From positions 95,380 to 159,379 of the forward strand of contig JABANN010000010.1 of NCBI GenBank assembly GCA_013115125.1: DNA of 64,000 bases, in the 5' to 3' direction. Position 1 is the first letter of the stretch. Each line of letters opens with the position of its first letter. Positions 46,325 through 58,695 of the stretch are shown here, one piece after another. The DNA is from Perkinsus olseni (taxonomy: Eukaryota; Perkinsozoa; Perkinsida). Both the position numbers and the translations under genes were made by a program. A model generated the notes under the pieces. It made no database searches. It saw only the letters and a program-made list of their open reading frames with translations, and was not told the origin of the DNA.

Positions 46325-48587
46325 ATGCTTAATAAGCCTCTATCGGCTACTGTCCGTACAATGAGTAGTAGTAGTGGCATAAAGCTTCCCCTCGCCCCCT
46401 CGGTATCAGTCTTCAATGGAGGTCTTACTCTTGAGGCCGCCGCTCCTGGGTCTCCTCGGAAGGCCGGTGGAGCCTCACCAAGGAAGGGCGGCAAAGGCGG
46501 AGGTAATAACAACTTCTCGACGGTGTCCGATTTAAATCTGATCTCAGCGTCACCGCGTCGCAGTGGAAAGGGCAGCAGTTCCAGCGGCCCCACTGTGGCT
46601 CCTGTAGCGGGGTATGACCCCATCCATACTATCATGGCCACCAAACCTATCGCCTCGAAGTAGGACAGGAAAAATGGCCTGTGAGCTGGGAATGATTGGA
46701 CTTAGGCTGTCTCTTGACGAGCGTGTGGCTAAATGCATGGCGGTGGCTAACTATGGTGGGGAGATCATTCAGGAGGAAGAAGTCAGGAAGCTTTTCGGTG
46801 AGGGATTTATGTCCTCTCTGTTCGAATTAACGAATTCGGCGCGTCTTTGGTCATCAGAGGCAAAGGTCAACCCCATTTGCTACGATGGTTTTGAGCCCAG
46901 TGGCCGCATGCACATCGCTCAGGGAATCCTGAAGGCTATCAATGTCAACAGGTTAGCCCAATAGAAAACCGCATCCTGTTGTAGATAGAGTTTGTTAGGT
47001 TGACGTCAGCTGGATGTGTCTTTGTCTTCTGGGTTGCCGATTGGTTTGGTCTCCTCAACAACAAGATGGGTGGAGATCTCGAGAAGATCAAGAAGGCACT
47101 GATCCGCAAACGTTTGTCGCTGTATCCAAGTATTGGTGTGCTTTTTATTAGGTCGGTCAGTACTTCGTTGAAGTGTGGAAGGCTGCGGGAATGGACATGA
47201 GCAACGTCCGCTTCCTACGAGCCAGCGAGGAGATCAACAAGGTTGGTAGGGTCAATGAGATCTAGGTGTGACCTTTGGGGTTTCGGTTTCGATCGCATTC
47301 GACCGTTACGAAGTGCTTAGAAGTTTTATCGGTGTGGTGGAACCAATAGAGATCCAGAATTTTCATATCTTACCCCTTTGCAGAATCCTCAAGACTACTG
47401 GCTACGTGTCATGAACATCGCCAGAGCCAACAGCATTTCCAGAGTAAAGCGCTGCGGTCAGATCATGGGGCGCTCGGAGGGAGACGAGCAACCTAGCGCA
47501 CAGATTCTGTAAGAAAAAAAAGATCCTCTGCTTTGGGTCACCTTCCGATATTCAAGGTCGCTGTTGCTATTATAAGGTACCCTTGCATGCAGTGCAGTGA
47601 TATCTTCTATCTTCATGCGGATATCTGCCAGCTCGGTATGGACCAGCGCAAGGTCAACATGCTCGCCAGGGAGTACATGGACAAGCCTGAAGCCTCGAAG
47701 GATAAGCAGAGGATGTAGCAGTTCTGGCTCAGGGGAATTATGGAAATGTTTGGGTGCGCGACTTAGGCAAGGACGTAAGCCCATTATCGTGTCTCACGCC
47801 ATGGTTCCTGGTCTGCTGGAGGGGCAGGAGAAGATGTCTAAGGTAACGGCAATTCCGCGGCCCGTGGTGAGTTCTATGGGTGTTCTGTCTCAGTCTAATC
47901 CCGACTCCGCGATCTTCATGGAGGATTCCGAGGCTGATGTGAAGCGGAAGATCAAGAAGGCTTTCTGCCCTCCTAACCAGATTGAAGGAAATCCGTGCGT
48001 CACCTACGTTAAGGTAGACTCGGGGGACCTTCATGATTGACAATGCAGGGCCTTGTGGATTCGGAATCGAATGTTTACCAGCTCGACGATCGTCAGCTGC
48101 GTCACGGAGAGGTCAAGTCTGTTGTTGCTTTTCCCGTCTCACAGTGAGCATGAATGAGCGACATCGCTACTCTCTCTGTCTGTCAGATGCTTGTGTTCCC
48201 ATACTTGGGAAAATTTGAAGTTCAGAGGAAGGAGGCCAATGGTGGTGATGTGTAAGTGTTCTTCATTAACTTCTGCGGAGCACAGTGTGTTTCCAGGACA
48301 TTCAAGACGGTTGAGGAGTTCGAGCACGCCTATGCTCACGGTGAATTGCACCCTGGTGACCTGAAGACCGCTCTTGCTCGGTAATGGGAGGAGCGTCGGT
48401 ATCAACGGTGGCATTCCCTTTTGGATGCAGATGCTTGAACCAGATGATCGAGCCAGTTCGTCGTCACTTCGAAACGGATCCTGAGGTATGTGCTGGGACC
48501 AACCGGGAAAGGCAGCCTAGCTTTTGTTTGTATTTGTAGGCCAAGGCGCTGCTAGCTGAGATCAAGACCTACAAGGTCACCAAGTAA
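46325..48587 (+). CDS. Tyrosyl-tRNA synthetase, cytosolic type, with basic N-terminal extension
   Basis: Class I synthetase charging tRNA-Tyr. The core begins LSLDERVAKCMAVA after intron 46660-46703 or so. It continues CYDGFEPSGRMHIAQGILKA (HIGH-equivalent HIAQ), GCVFVFWVADWFGLLNNKMG, YWLRVMNIARANSISRVKRC, PCMQCSDIFYLHADICQLGM and VPGLLEGQEKMSKSNPDSAI (KMSKS loop), then EDSEADVKRKIKKAFCPP. The end is LLAEIKTYKVTK with TAA at 48585-48587. This is the eukaryotic/archaeal-type enzyme. Two start codons are possible. ATG 46325 gives MLNKPLSATVRT, a plausible short presequence. ATG 46361 gives MSSSSGIKLPL. Either adds about 100 residues rich in Gly, Ser and three SPRK/SPRR motifs, absent from typical enzymes. 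Confidence 0.92.
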
Positions 48588-48872
48588 ACAAATAACCTCC
48601 ACTGCGATAGCTCATTCCAATACGGAAGTTTCTTGGATCTTAATAGGAGCTATCTCGAGTAATTCAATGCGGGCAGGGTTCTAGTGGTTACGGGTCTCGC
48701 AGCCTCAGCTTGGCCCGAGCGTCGTCCACGAGCGAGTGAGGTCGCTCGGTCGCTACATGTTTCGTGATTATCGAAAGAGCGAATCGGTGAGGAGATGTTG
48801 CAAGTGACGGAGTGAAGGAAAGGGGGGAATGGTTCCGGCTGTTGGGGTAGTCTTTCATGTCTTCAATGTCTT

Positions 48873-51502
48873 ATGGCTCGACGTTATGATGGTCATGATA
48901 TAGATAGGATACGCCGAGCTAGTGTTACCTCACCGTCGAGAAGTGCAGGACATACTAGTATCTCTGTCACTCCAATCACTGGCGAGGTGGGATGCGAAGG
49001 GAGCTAGCGTCGATCACATTCGGTATCGCCAGAATATTCCTGACGTTGAGAAGTTGTGGATCTAACCTTGGGTTATCGGAATGAGGCAGCCATAACCACA
49101 GAGTCCAAGTTCGACCTCAGTTTGAAGAGCAGTGCTCAGCTTCTGAGAGGGTCTGCCATCAGTTCCGTGGTGCCTGGCACGGTCCCCACACATTTTATCC
49201 GTAGTTCACATCCAACTGCCCCCGAGGCTAAGACGTATTCATCTGCGGCCTCTATTACGGACTCCAGACACTGAGTCTCGATCACTTGCTTCAGTCAACT
49301 TTGTTGTCCCACACGCTCAGTATAGCACGCAAAGATTCGCCAGTCGTGTTGATCCGTTGGACCTGTTTGGCTCGCAGCTGTAGGCAGCGGCTTTTCTGTA
49401 TGCAGATAAATCGGTATACCTCGAGTGGGCAGCTGACCAGTCGTCTATCTCCCAGGGAGGCTAGGAGGGTGAGTGCATCGATGTTTACAGTGTGCTCCCA
49501 TAGAACGGTCCTGGTCGGGGTCGCTCCGATCGCACCTTTTATCTCAGGAGCGGGAGAGGGAGAGAGTCAAAGCACAAGAGCTCTACCGCAAAGAGCTAAT
49601 CAGTCAGATTGACGGAAGTTACACTGCTCCTCCGAGTCGGAGAAGAAAATCGCGTTCGCCTGACAGAGCGGTGAGGTCGATTCTGAAATCAGTGTGCGGC
49701 TCATCTAGAGGGCCGATGATGAGTTACTTGCAACGCCTGCTGTTGGATGGGGTGGAGGCTGCCGGGCCGGTACCGGGAGACTGGCGGGTGAGGACACCGG
49801 CGCGGGTCCGGCGGTATAGTCCACCCTATCGCGAACCGTCAACACCCGCGGCAAAAAGTCCTCATAATCACGATTCGCCAAGGGAGTGGTATGAGAGGGA
49901 GAGGGAGAGCGAAACTCTGAACATGTCGCCCAACAAAAGATATGCGGCGGAGTTGGGAGCACAGGTGGCAGAGAAGCAGGCCAGGGATAGACGGGCAAGA
50001 GAGCAGGAAATGATGCGTGATAGGATACTGGAAGAGAAACTTCGTAGAGACCGGTAGTAAAGGGCTGTATCCTCAGTGCGGTATTGTTATACATCTTTCC
50101 CAATTCACGCTACCGCCGAGAGAGAGAAGTGATTCGGCGCCTGACCTCGAGAGTCAATGTATCCAAACCAGGTGCGATGACGGGACGGGAAGGTCGGGCA
50201 GTGTAATGGCGAGTCGGCGTATAATTGGCAATCCTTTCGGTCGAGAGGTAGTGTGTCTAGGATACGACCGAGCAAGGATCAACGGTTCCGAAGCAAGGTC
50301 AGCGAAGAGCAACCACGCTGTGAGAGCGAAAGGAGCCACAAACAGCGTCAGCGGCATGTAATCGACATTGATGCTGAGTGGGCCGAGTGGTACAGCCGAC
50401 ATCCAGAAGCTGATAGGAAGCGGAACGGTATTGTCAGTGACCGACCTTTCGGGTGGGCGTTCCTAGGAACATTCGAATATCGAGCTGGGTTCTTAGAACC
50501 CATATCCTTGACCTGAGAAGTGATCGAAACTCCGTGATATTATTGGGAAACTACTGTGGTTGGCCCATGAGTACCCGTCCTTTCAGGAGATGTCAAGGCT
50601 GTTCCAGACATCAAGACGGTTGCCGCTATCGATTATACTGACGGGAGAAGGGAATTGAAGATTGGGAACAGTGCTGAAGCAGCGGACCCCGTTTCCAAAA
50701 TCGCGGATGGTCCAGAAAATGAGGATACCCTCGACACCTCGAGTGTTGATGAGCCGCCACACAATGGCTCATCGGACCCCTTCGGTGGTCAGCTTGAGGA
50801 GAAATCGCCACCATCTCCATTGGGGGCCTCAGTGGAGAGTGAGAAGCTTTCGACGCAACCTGTCCTCCAGGAGAGCGACTTCGTGCTTGATCAACTTCGG
50901 ATTGAAATGGATAACTTGAGGGCCGACATGGAGGTGAGAGGGAACTACGATTTTCTTGCATTTTTCGCGCTGTTAACTCGGGGAAGTCAGATGGCAGCTT
51001 TTGACTACGTTTTGCGAAAATAAGTCCGGTGGTGTCACCACCGTAGTGAATCCTTCATACGTAGTCTCCATTCCCAGTTCAAGGTTTCGTCGTATTACCT
51101 CAGGCGAATCGGCGGCGATTGCGTAGGGAGATAGACAGGATCAATTCCGCTCGACTGCCGTGCACGTCGGATTTGATACAAAGGGCCTCTCCTCGGTGGG
51201 CGGGAGGTACCCGTGAGATGGTAGATGCTACCGACAGAGCTGAAGATGGTGGAGGAAGCAGCAATGGCGAGGAGTACCTGTTGGAATCCTGGGTCTGCAG
51301 CGGATCTGTCATCGGCGACCCTGCGCCAGGGGAATGGGGATGCGGTAGTGTCCATGGAGAAGTAGAAGTAATTGACGGTTTTGAGGCGTGGAGTGAGGAT
51401 GTGGGCTCTGATGAGGGTGAAAGAATGGAGGCTAGAGAGGTTGAAGTGCGATCCCCGGCTGAGTACTTCAACCTCAGACCGGATAAACCGGGGGAATATT
51501 AG
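48873..51502 (+). CDS. Charged coiled-coil / disordered protein, possibly cytoskeletal
   Basis: Multi-exon gene. A likely start at 48873 reads MARRYDGHDIDRIRRASVTS. The following exon is Ser-rich (SSAQLLRGSAISSVVPGTVP). The third, about 180 residues, contains two similar charged helices: RVKAQELYRKELISQIDG and RYAAELGAQVAEKQARDRRA. They recall the repeated 'Y-x-x-E-L-x-x-Q-I' helices of centrosomal proteins such as CSPP1, but that likeness is weak. Arg/Ser/Pro linkers (SRRRKSRSPDRAVRS) surround them. Later exons are acidic (VLDQLRIEMDNLRADME) and the last ends NLRPDKPGEY at TAG 51500-51502. The gap 48588-48872 has no gene. Function unknown. Confidence 0.5.
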
Positions 51503-51999
51503 ATTGAAGCGGGCATCCAGTGACGCATGAAGCTGCACGGCGTCGCTCCTGCTGCATCTTTCAAGCTAGTCGACTCTAGTTAAGTAACTACTGTCTTCAA
51601 GGGAAGGGCTGATAACTCGTCGAGCAAGGTATCGAAGGAGTGCCTGCACTCGCCTCTAGCCTGGGATAGCGGTGGGACCTTTTTGAGATGCACCTCGCTT
51701 TTCCTCAAACAAGTTCCGCTTGAAGTTTCAGTCATGTTTCATCAAACCATATGATAGCTCGTCATTGCATCTGCCGACCATTGCTTGCAGAGGCCTCCGC
51801 TCTCCCTTCTGGATCTGCCGTTCCCGCTGCTGTCATTCACTCAACCGGTCAGTCGGCGTCGGTTCACTGTTCTGTACTCCCAGCTGCCTTTTGCTTTTGC
51901 TGCATAGTAAGGATAGTCGATTAGATGGATACGATTGTTTTTACTGTTCGACCTCCCTTACTTCTCTTCTTAGCGGGGGGTTAATAGCATAAGAGCCTT
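51503..51999. other. Intergenic region, no gene seen
   Basis: 497 bases between two plus-strand genes. A short plus ORF (51720-51992) is Cys/Leu-rich and unconvincing. No RNA gene or repeat is evident. Confidence 0.5.
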
Positions 52000-54303
52000 A
52001 TGATAAGGCACCGTCAAATCGCGGTGGTTTTGTCGGATTTTTCAGACGACACTGGCGGCACCTTCTCCACAGCTTCCCGCTTCGCTTCTCTACAACGAGC
52101 GTATGCGGACAACCACTCAGAGTGGATCTATCAGCTCAATACGCGGACGCCGTACCATCTTTGGAAGGGCCCAGGAATCATTTTCACCCCTACCGGGTTC
52201 CAGATGCGTTTACCGAGGTTGAGAGATTGGTAAGCTACTGTATGCTTTTCGGAGGTCCGAGTGAGTGCGTTCCAGAGAGCCAGAGAACCAGGTACTTCAT
52301 GGAAGGTGAGAGTATCTTCGAAGACGGCAAGGAGATGGAGGTGGAAGTTTCAGGCACGGGGGATCCGACTTGGGCTGTGAACAGGAGTAGTACTCAGCGT
52401 CGCTCCGCTGTAGACTTGTTACATGTTGATCATCTCGGTTTCTCAGGCTACAAGGAACGGTCCAAACTCAATATGCTGGCCGCGACTAATGCCAACTCCC
52501 GGATGTTTTGGCTGTACATGAGTGCTGCCAAGGCTTTCAACATCGACGTTGAGTCCGAGCTAGCCCTGCCCAACATGCGGTTGTTGCTGGGGCATCATAA
52601 GACAGCTTTGAGGTCAGTGGCTCCAACTCAGTTCGAGGGGCTTTACTTCATTACCACTGGAGCCGACTCCACATCGCCGGAATAGACTGGAGGGTGATTG
52701 TCTTTCTAGTGTTTGACTCCAATACTAAAGAGGCAATCACCGATTTCATGGATTATATCTCATAGAACATAGATTCTATGCGTAAAATTCTATGCAAAGG
52801 CTGTCAGTGGCTCGAGGATGTTGCCGCTATTTGTACCCCCGTTACCACACGTGTATAGTGCTTTTCGGCAGTAACGCTAACATCTGTCTATGCACGTCTA
52901 TTTGAGAAGGGTTTGGTATTACATTGGCGTTAGGAAGATTGGATGTATCCTGAACTTTACGTGAGAGTATGTATCTTGTATGAGTCTCGGTTCTCCCGGA
53001 GTACGGTAGGTGATCATACTCCTCGCAGGCTCTTGCAGCCTGAGCTGGCTCATAGGGTGAAGCGGGTGTATTTCCACCATTTGGACGCTGGTGCAGTGAG
53101 TCGGCATAGACCAGTCAATCTCACGTCTACTCTCATGAACACTGTTTATGATGTTCTAGTGTGAGTATCTGGATGGGCTGTACCGTCTATTTTAATATGG
53201 CGGGCTTCGGAGACGCGATCTGCCAGCTAGGTGCCTTTCCTCAGGGAAGGCGAAGGCGAGTTCCATGTGGTCACCGACAGTGAAGAATTCATGCAAAAAA
53301 TAGTCGCGCTACTACATGAGAAAGGGTAACATAAATTCGTCGCCACGCCGTCGTCTTCACGTGACTCCGTCCCTATTCTTTCACTCATTGCGGCTCTTAC
53401 TCTTATTGCCGCTATTCCTCAGAGCTGTCAGACTTTTGTCTGTTCGTACAACGTGGTTTGTTGGTTTCAGCGATAAGTTCCAGCCCGGCTATGAGTACCC
53501 GTTTTATGGTGTCACGGAAAAGGATACACGGAGGCTACCGGACAATGGTACGCCTCTCAGTTGTAGAGACTGTCTAGGTGAAGGTGTCGTTTGGGGATCA
53601 GAGTCATCATCAAAAACTCTGATGAACGGATTCGAACTCAGTCGTGCGTCGCGCTGCGGACCATGCGTTCGACGAGTCCAGTTGATTATCGTGTCTTATC
53701 GGTCTACTCAGCTCCTCAGTATTTGGTAAGAGGAGTATACCCCGGAGGGCTGCCGGGTCTGATGCCAGGGAATGAGAAGAGAGCTCGGACCGAATCGAGA
53801 AGATATCTGTTGGATGCTGAGATCATCATCGATCGAGGAACGGATAAAGGGAAAGTCCGCTTGTGGGACGATAAGGCGGTAGATGTCTATAGAGGGAATC
53901 GTAGGTGATATGCGAGGGGTTATGGAATTCGGATCATGGTAAATCTGCGGCTGGGTGAGCCAGATTTCAACAATCGAGTTTCGTTATTCGGCCACTGCGA
54001 TGCACCGATCCGTGAACCGAAATGAGATGCTGGAAACCGCGAAGAATGCCAATCTCCGTGGGGCCGTGGTCAATATCCAAACTGATATGTATCTCTTTGG
54101 ATTGAGCGAATAGTTTGCGTCCATTCTACTCTAGGTACCACGGAGTGTGGTTGAAGCAAGTCAATCATCTACCTAATTGGCGTTGGACGGGGTGGACCGT
54201 CAAGTTGGCGAATGAGAGGCGACAGTGGCTCGAGGGGAAGCAAACTGCCCTCGATCGGAAACTCGCTAGGCTCAAGCTCGAGAGCGGCAAGACTGAGAAG
54301 TGA
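52000..54303 (+). CDS. Unrecognised multi-exon gene, possibly organellar
   Basis: ATG at 52000 starts MIRHRQIAVVLSDFSDDTGG. A candidate 20-base intron (52101-52120, GTATGC...CTCAG) shifts into the frame SLEGPRNHFHPYRVPDAFTE and LVSYCMLFGGPSECVPESQR, which stays open for about 180 residues (ERSKLNMLAATNANSRMFWL, LALPNMRLLLGHHKTALRSV). Later coding-like stretches are LLQPELAHRVKRVYFHHLDA (53040), EFHVVTDSEEFMQKIVALLH (53270), FSDKFQPGYEYPFYGVTEKD (53465), VLSVYSAPQYLVRGVYPGGL (53690) and NLRGAVVNIQTDMYLFGL (54050). The end is VNHLPNWRWTGWTVKLANER with a basic tail and stop at 54301-54303. I do not recognise it. A mitochondrial ribosomal or assembly protein is one guess from the style. Confidence 0.5.
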
Positions 54304-54871
54304 CGCATAGAGTTTTTGATGTGTTTCTTGATTGTTGAGGAGAGTTGCGGTATCTGAAGGAGTTGCTGGTCGGAGGGAGAATCAACTTGGATGATGAATG
54401 AGACGATCAGTGAATTTAGTGTGTGCCTCATTCTTCGCGGGAGATGCTCCAGGATAGAATGATGTAGTCGATATTCCCGTTATCTATAATTAGGAATATG
54501 TAGGCTGACGAACGCAATATGCGTTGGGTGTAGATAAAGAAGATAAAAAGGATGTATGAAAGAGTCGTGTTCTAGGGGCGTACCGGATCTTTGTCATCCT
54601 AACCAGCACAAGAGCTATTGTCTATGAATAAAGGGGGTCCGCACATGGTCACGCACGTGCCGCACGTAAACCTGTGCTTACTACAGTGATCCAGACGACT
54701 ATTAGAGGTTGTGCTGGACTGTGCTGTCCACACGTTCATAGGGACAGCTCACAGGAAAATTCCGCACAGTTTACAAATATTACGACGAACTAGAGGAGGG
54801 AATGCACGGGTAGTTAAGGAAGTTCGGCCCAACCGCCTTGCTGGTCTTTTGTTGTCACACCCTTTCCCGCC
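54304..54871. other. Upstream region of glutamate-cysteine ligase
   Basis: 568 bases without a supported gene. It contains the promoter or 5' UTR of the next gene. I see no RNA gene or clear repeat. Confidence 0.5.
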
Positions 54872-57800
54872 ATGGGATTCCTGGATGCGTACACTCCGAT
54901 TCCTTTTGAGGAGGCTAGGAAGACGCATGAGGTACAAAATTGGAGCGGTTCATCATAACGTGGATATCACTGAATTGGGTGGACTTGAAACGCTGATCGC
55001 TGATCACTTAATATTCAATCAAGGGTCGCTGTCGCTCTTCGCAACTCGATTATAACTTCTCATTGACTTGTCGCATCTGGCTCATCCCTAATCGAGAGCG
55101 ACATTGCATAAAGCGTTTTACTCTGTGCGGAGAGTGCCAGAAACTTTATCTACTCTGTGTGATAATGGTTGAAGGGTATGGGGAGGACTAGTCGCCTGCT
55201 CAGGTGGTGAAGAGCTCAGCAATCGAGCAACTACTGAATAACTGGCAGCGTTCCCGGCATTGGACGAAGCCGTTGTGCAAGCTGAAGTGGGGAGATGAGG
55301 TAGTGTGTGGTGGATCTAATTCTCGGTCGTTCGCGTGGAGTTCTTGGCATTTCCCGAACGGCCGTTTTCAGATGGAATACATGCTCATCCGAATGCAGGA
55401 GGGACAGCCTCCTAAGCCGTATTATCATGCTGATGAGCTGATCTCTATTCTGAAGAAGGGCGACGGCGATATCTGGCGACCTGAGTGAGTTCCAATTCTC
55501 CACATCTTACTGCGCATGACAATCAGTTTACACGTGTTCGAGAGCGCGATAGAAGTGCATGAGCTTCCGCCCGTCATTGTGATGTACATGGTCGGGCTCT
55601 AGGTATGCGTCTTACATGATAGAGGCAGTTTCGGATCCCCCGGTTGACCTGGTCCACCCTGACTTTTCCGGTCGTATTTTCGACAGTCTCCGTGAACGTC
55701 GGAAACTGATCAAAAGAGTTTTGCCGGATGGCATCGAGCTCGCAAGCATCGCTGCCTTCCCTACGATGGGTACCTCTTACACACACGATGGAGAGACCAT
55801 CGGAGGCCCAGCATCGAGGAGTATCATGGTGTCGGAAAGCGTCATAACGTGCCACGCCAGATTTCAGACGCTCACGCGAAGCGTGAGGAAGCGCAAAGGA
55901 GCTAAGGTGAGACGGGGTAACTCCAATCAGGCGTTGTCACCGGAGTTCATGCAGCTGGATTTGGCTGCTCGTGTTGAGTATGCTTTCGTTTTCCCGTTAC
56001 TTACGTACAGGTTTTTGTGCCAGTCGTTAAAGCGGTAGACAAGGGATGATAAGAGATCAATTCCTCAACCTTGACTGTGTTTTCGTGGAAAGTTCCTTCC
56101 CGCCGTGCGACGTCAGGTGTGCATTTCGGCTCCGTTGTATAAAGATGTAAATACTCCAAGGTGGGGTACTATCGACCACGACTCGGAGCTCTCCGCCTGG
56201 AAAGTGCAGCGCGAAGCCGCAGCCGATGAGATGAACCCGCTGAAGGGCAGGATTTATATGGACGCCACGGTCTTCGGATTCGGTCAGAGCTGTCTGCAGG
56301 TAGGCCAGCGCTCGTTCCATTGAATGAATATCTGCCTAAGATGTACGGTTCCGGCGTAGAATGACGGCTCTAGATTTGCAGTGACTCGAGTCGCGAGATT
56401 CTCCCCTGTAGAGCTGAGTTCACGAAGTTGCGGTACTGATGAACGCTGTTCTTGGCCTCCAGCGGCGGCGTCGCTCGCATCTCTATATATATGGTACCAT
56501 TCAGGCCACGTTCGAAGCGGCAAGTCTGGATGCCGCCAGGGCACTCCACGATCAACTTTGTGTCGTTTCTCCACTGTTCATGGCTTTGGCTGCAGCAGCG
56601 CCATTCCAAAGAGGTGGGAAGTCGATGGCGAGGTCTGCTGGCTATTTTCAACCTCAATGGTGACAGGCCTTGTGTCGGATTATGATGTCCGTTACCAGCT
56701 GTTGAACCAGTGTGTTGATGATCGGACTATCGACGAGGCCACTCGAGGGAGCGGTGTGTATAGACAACAGGGACGTATGCCGGAAGTCATTCACAGGTCG
56801 GGCCGCCCGGGGTTGGCACAACGCTGATTTGGTTCCGCTCTCGTGCGTTGCTCGTTGAATCATTAATAGAGAGTAGTCGGATCATGGTGTTATGGCACGC
56901 CGTCTTCCACACATTTCTGTAGGATTTCTGCTATCACCGATATGAATGTGAATGCATATACCTGCATTTGCTGGCAATGTGAGTAAACTCCGTACCATTA
57001 ATGAACGAATAAGAAATTATCGTAATCGTAGTCTCATCAGTAGGATGAATGAGCGAGGCCAGAATCCCGGATTCTCCTTCGACTTCGTTATAAGTGTGGT
57101 ATGTGGTTGATTTCGATCGTCACATGTGATTCGTATCCATCTCCCATGTCTCTGCAGGCGTGAGTATTGCGTAGAGTCGCAATCTACAGTGACCCAGCCT
57201 AGCGTGAGTTCCCGTCAGAGATTGACTTTATTCAGGTACGTCAGCAGATGCGCCCAGGCAGTCAGGATGTCAGACCTGCCAGTGGAGCACCGGTCCGATC
57301 AAAAACAGAAACTCGTCCAAGGCGGAATGGATGAGGCTTTGGCTGATTACATGGCCCACTGCTTTTACCGGTGAGGATCGGCTTTAGGAATGGTGTTATG
57401 TATTGACCGGATGTTCGCGACGACGCGAGTATTTTTTTCAGAGACCCGATGATCATCTTCAAGGAGAGGATCGATCTGGACAATTCTGTCTCGACCGAGC
57501 ATTTCGAGGGGATGTACTCAACACTGTGGCCCATAGTAAGGGGCCTACATCCATCCGAGGTGGTTCCGACTACCTTCTTGAGAATCGTACTCTCAGGTAC
57601 GTTTAAAGCCGCCACCGCCGGCTCAAGAGGACATACATTGGCGAGTCGAGCTGAGAACGCCAGACGTTCAACTCAGCGATTTTGAGAACGCTGCATTTGT
57701 TACTGTGACGGCCCTCCTCGCGAGGGCTATCCAAAGAAGAGCAACCAGCGCGGATTGCTGCGCTGGTGGTCAGGTGGGAGCTCGAGGCTGACACTAAGTT

Positions 57801-58384
57801 GGAACGCCGTCTTTCTAGGTTTCGGAGTTAATTCCGATCTCGTTGTTACTGGAAAATATGCGTCGAGCACATAAGAACGACGCTGTCCGGAAAGTGAAGT
57901 TCTGGTGGAATGATAAGGGTGATATCCAGGAGCGCTACATGGAGGAAATCTGGTAGTGGGGCAACGCATGAGAATCCCTATGATTGTTCTCCATCTTAGG
58001 TGTTCTCCAGGTGGATTACTGGACGTATGCCGCAGCGAGCTTTCAAAGGGGTATGCTGGTGCCCCGTGTTGTGGTTCGGTTGGCAGCCAGGACAGCACTC
58101 GAGAGGCTGCTTCCAATGCAGCTAAGTATATCAATTTTTTAGAAGCAAGGGTACGGGGCAAGGTAGGCAACTGCGCACTGCGGACTACCCTCGATATCAA
58201 GTATCAGGTTGCTACAGGGGCTCAGTTTTTGAGGCGGAGATTGTACGCTTCGAAGTTTTACAATCAAGACTCAGTCATCACCCCGGAGGCTGCAAGGGAG
58301 ATGATTGAGCTGTGTATAGAAATCGGTGATGCTGAGACCGTTGAGGAGCTCATCGAGATCGCCCCTGAGATGTTCAAATACTAG
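54872..58384 (+). CDS. GCLC: Glutamate-cysteine ligase catalytic subunit (gamma-glutamylcysteine synthetase)
   Basis: First and rate-limiting step of glutathione synthesis: ATP-dependent joining of glutamate to cysteine. The start MGFLDAYTPIPFEEARKTHE matches the family's MGLL...PLxWEE opening. Phase-0 joins give VVKSSAIEQLLNNWQRSRHW and the active-site signature LKWGDE|MEYMLIRM, split by the intron at 55300-55371. Then come DLVHPDFSGRIFDSLRERRK, ISAPLYKDVNTP, RIYMDATVFGFGQSCLQ, ARALHDQLCVVSPLFMALAA, DYDVRYQLLNQCVDDRTIDE, MDEALADYMAHCFYR and DPMIIFKERIDLDNS. The C-terminus is QDSVITPEAAREMIELCIEI, ending at TAG 58382-58384. There are about ten short introns. This is the eukaryotic GCLC type, not bacterial GshA. 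Residues that bind glutamate and Mg-ATP look present in the parts I could read. Confidence 0.92.
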
Positions 58385-58695
58385 TTGAGGCCGAGCATGA
58401 AACAGCGGAGGTACGGTACTCGCTCCAGACCGTAGTGCCACAATCATCGCTTTACACTGTTTTGTCAACTCTTTTTCTTCATCCTTCTCGGGACATACTC
58501 TCGCCGAGTATCGGCACGGTATGCCGACCGGTGATCGTAGTATCGCATTAGCGAAGTCCACACAGGACGGCGTTGCGCTCTGAGTTGAGGTTAACGTCAT
58601 GTAAGTTAAGAAGCAAGGATCTTTCCGACTGAAAGAGCTCGATCAGACCGGAGAAGCTCCGCCTCGCCTTTGTTGCCCTCAGTTGTGGATTCTCA
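58385..58695. other. Short intergenic region
   Basis: 311 bases between two plus-strand genes. Minus-strand ORFs here are shadows. No RNA gene or repeat is seen. Confidence 0.5.

Noticed and set aside
52755-52800. CATAGAA/TTCTATG hairpins as a regulatory element
   Set aside because: Short (6-7 bp) AT-rich inverted repeats of this kind are expected by chance in an intron-like stretch.
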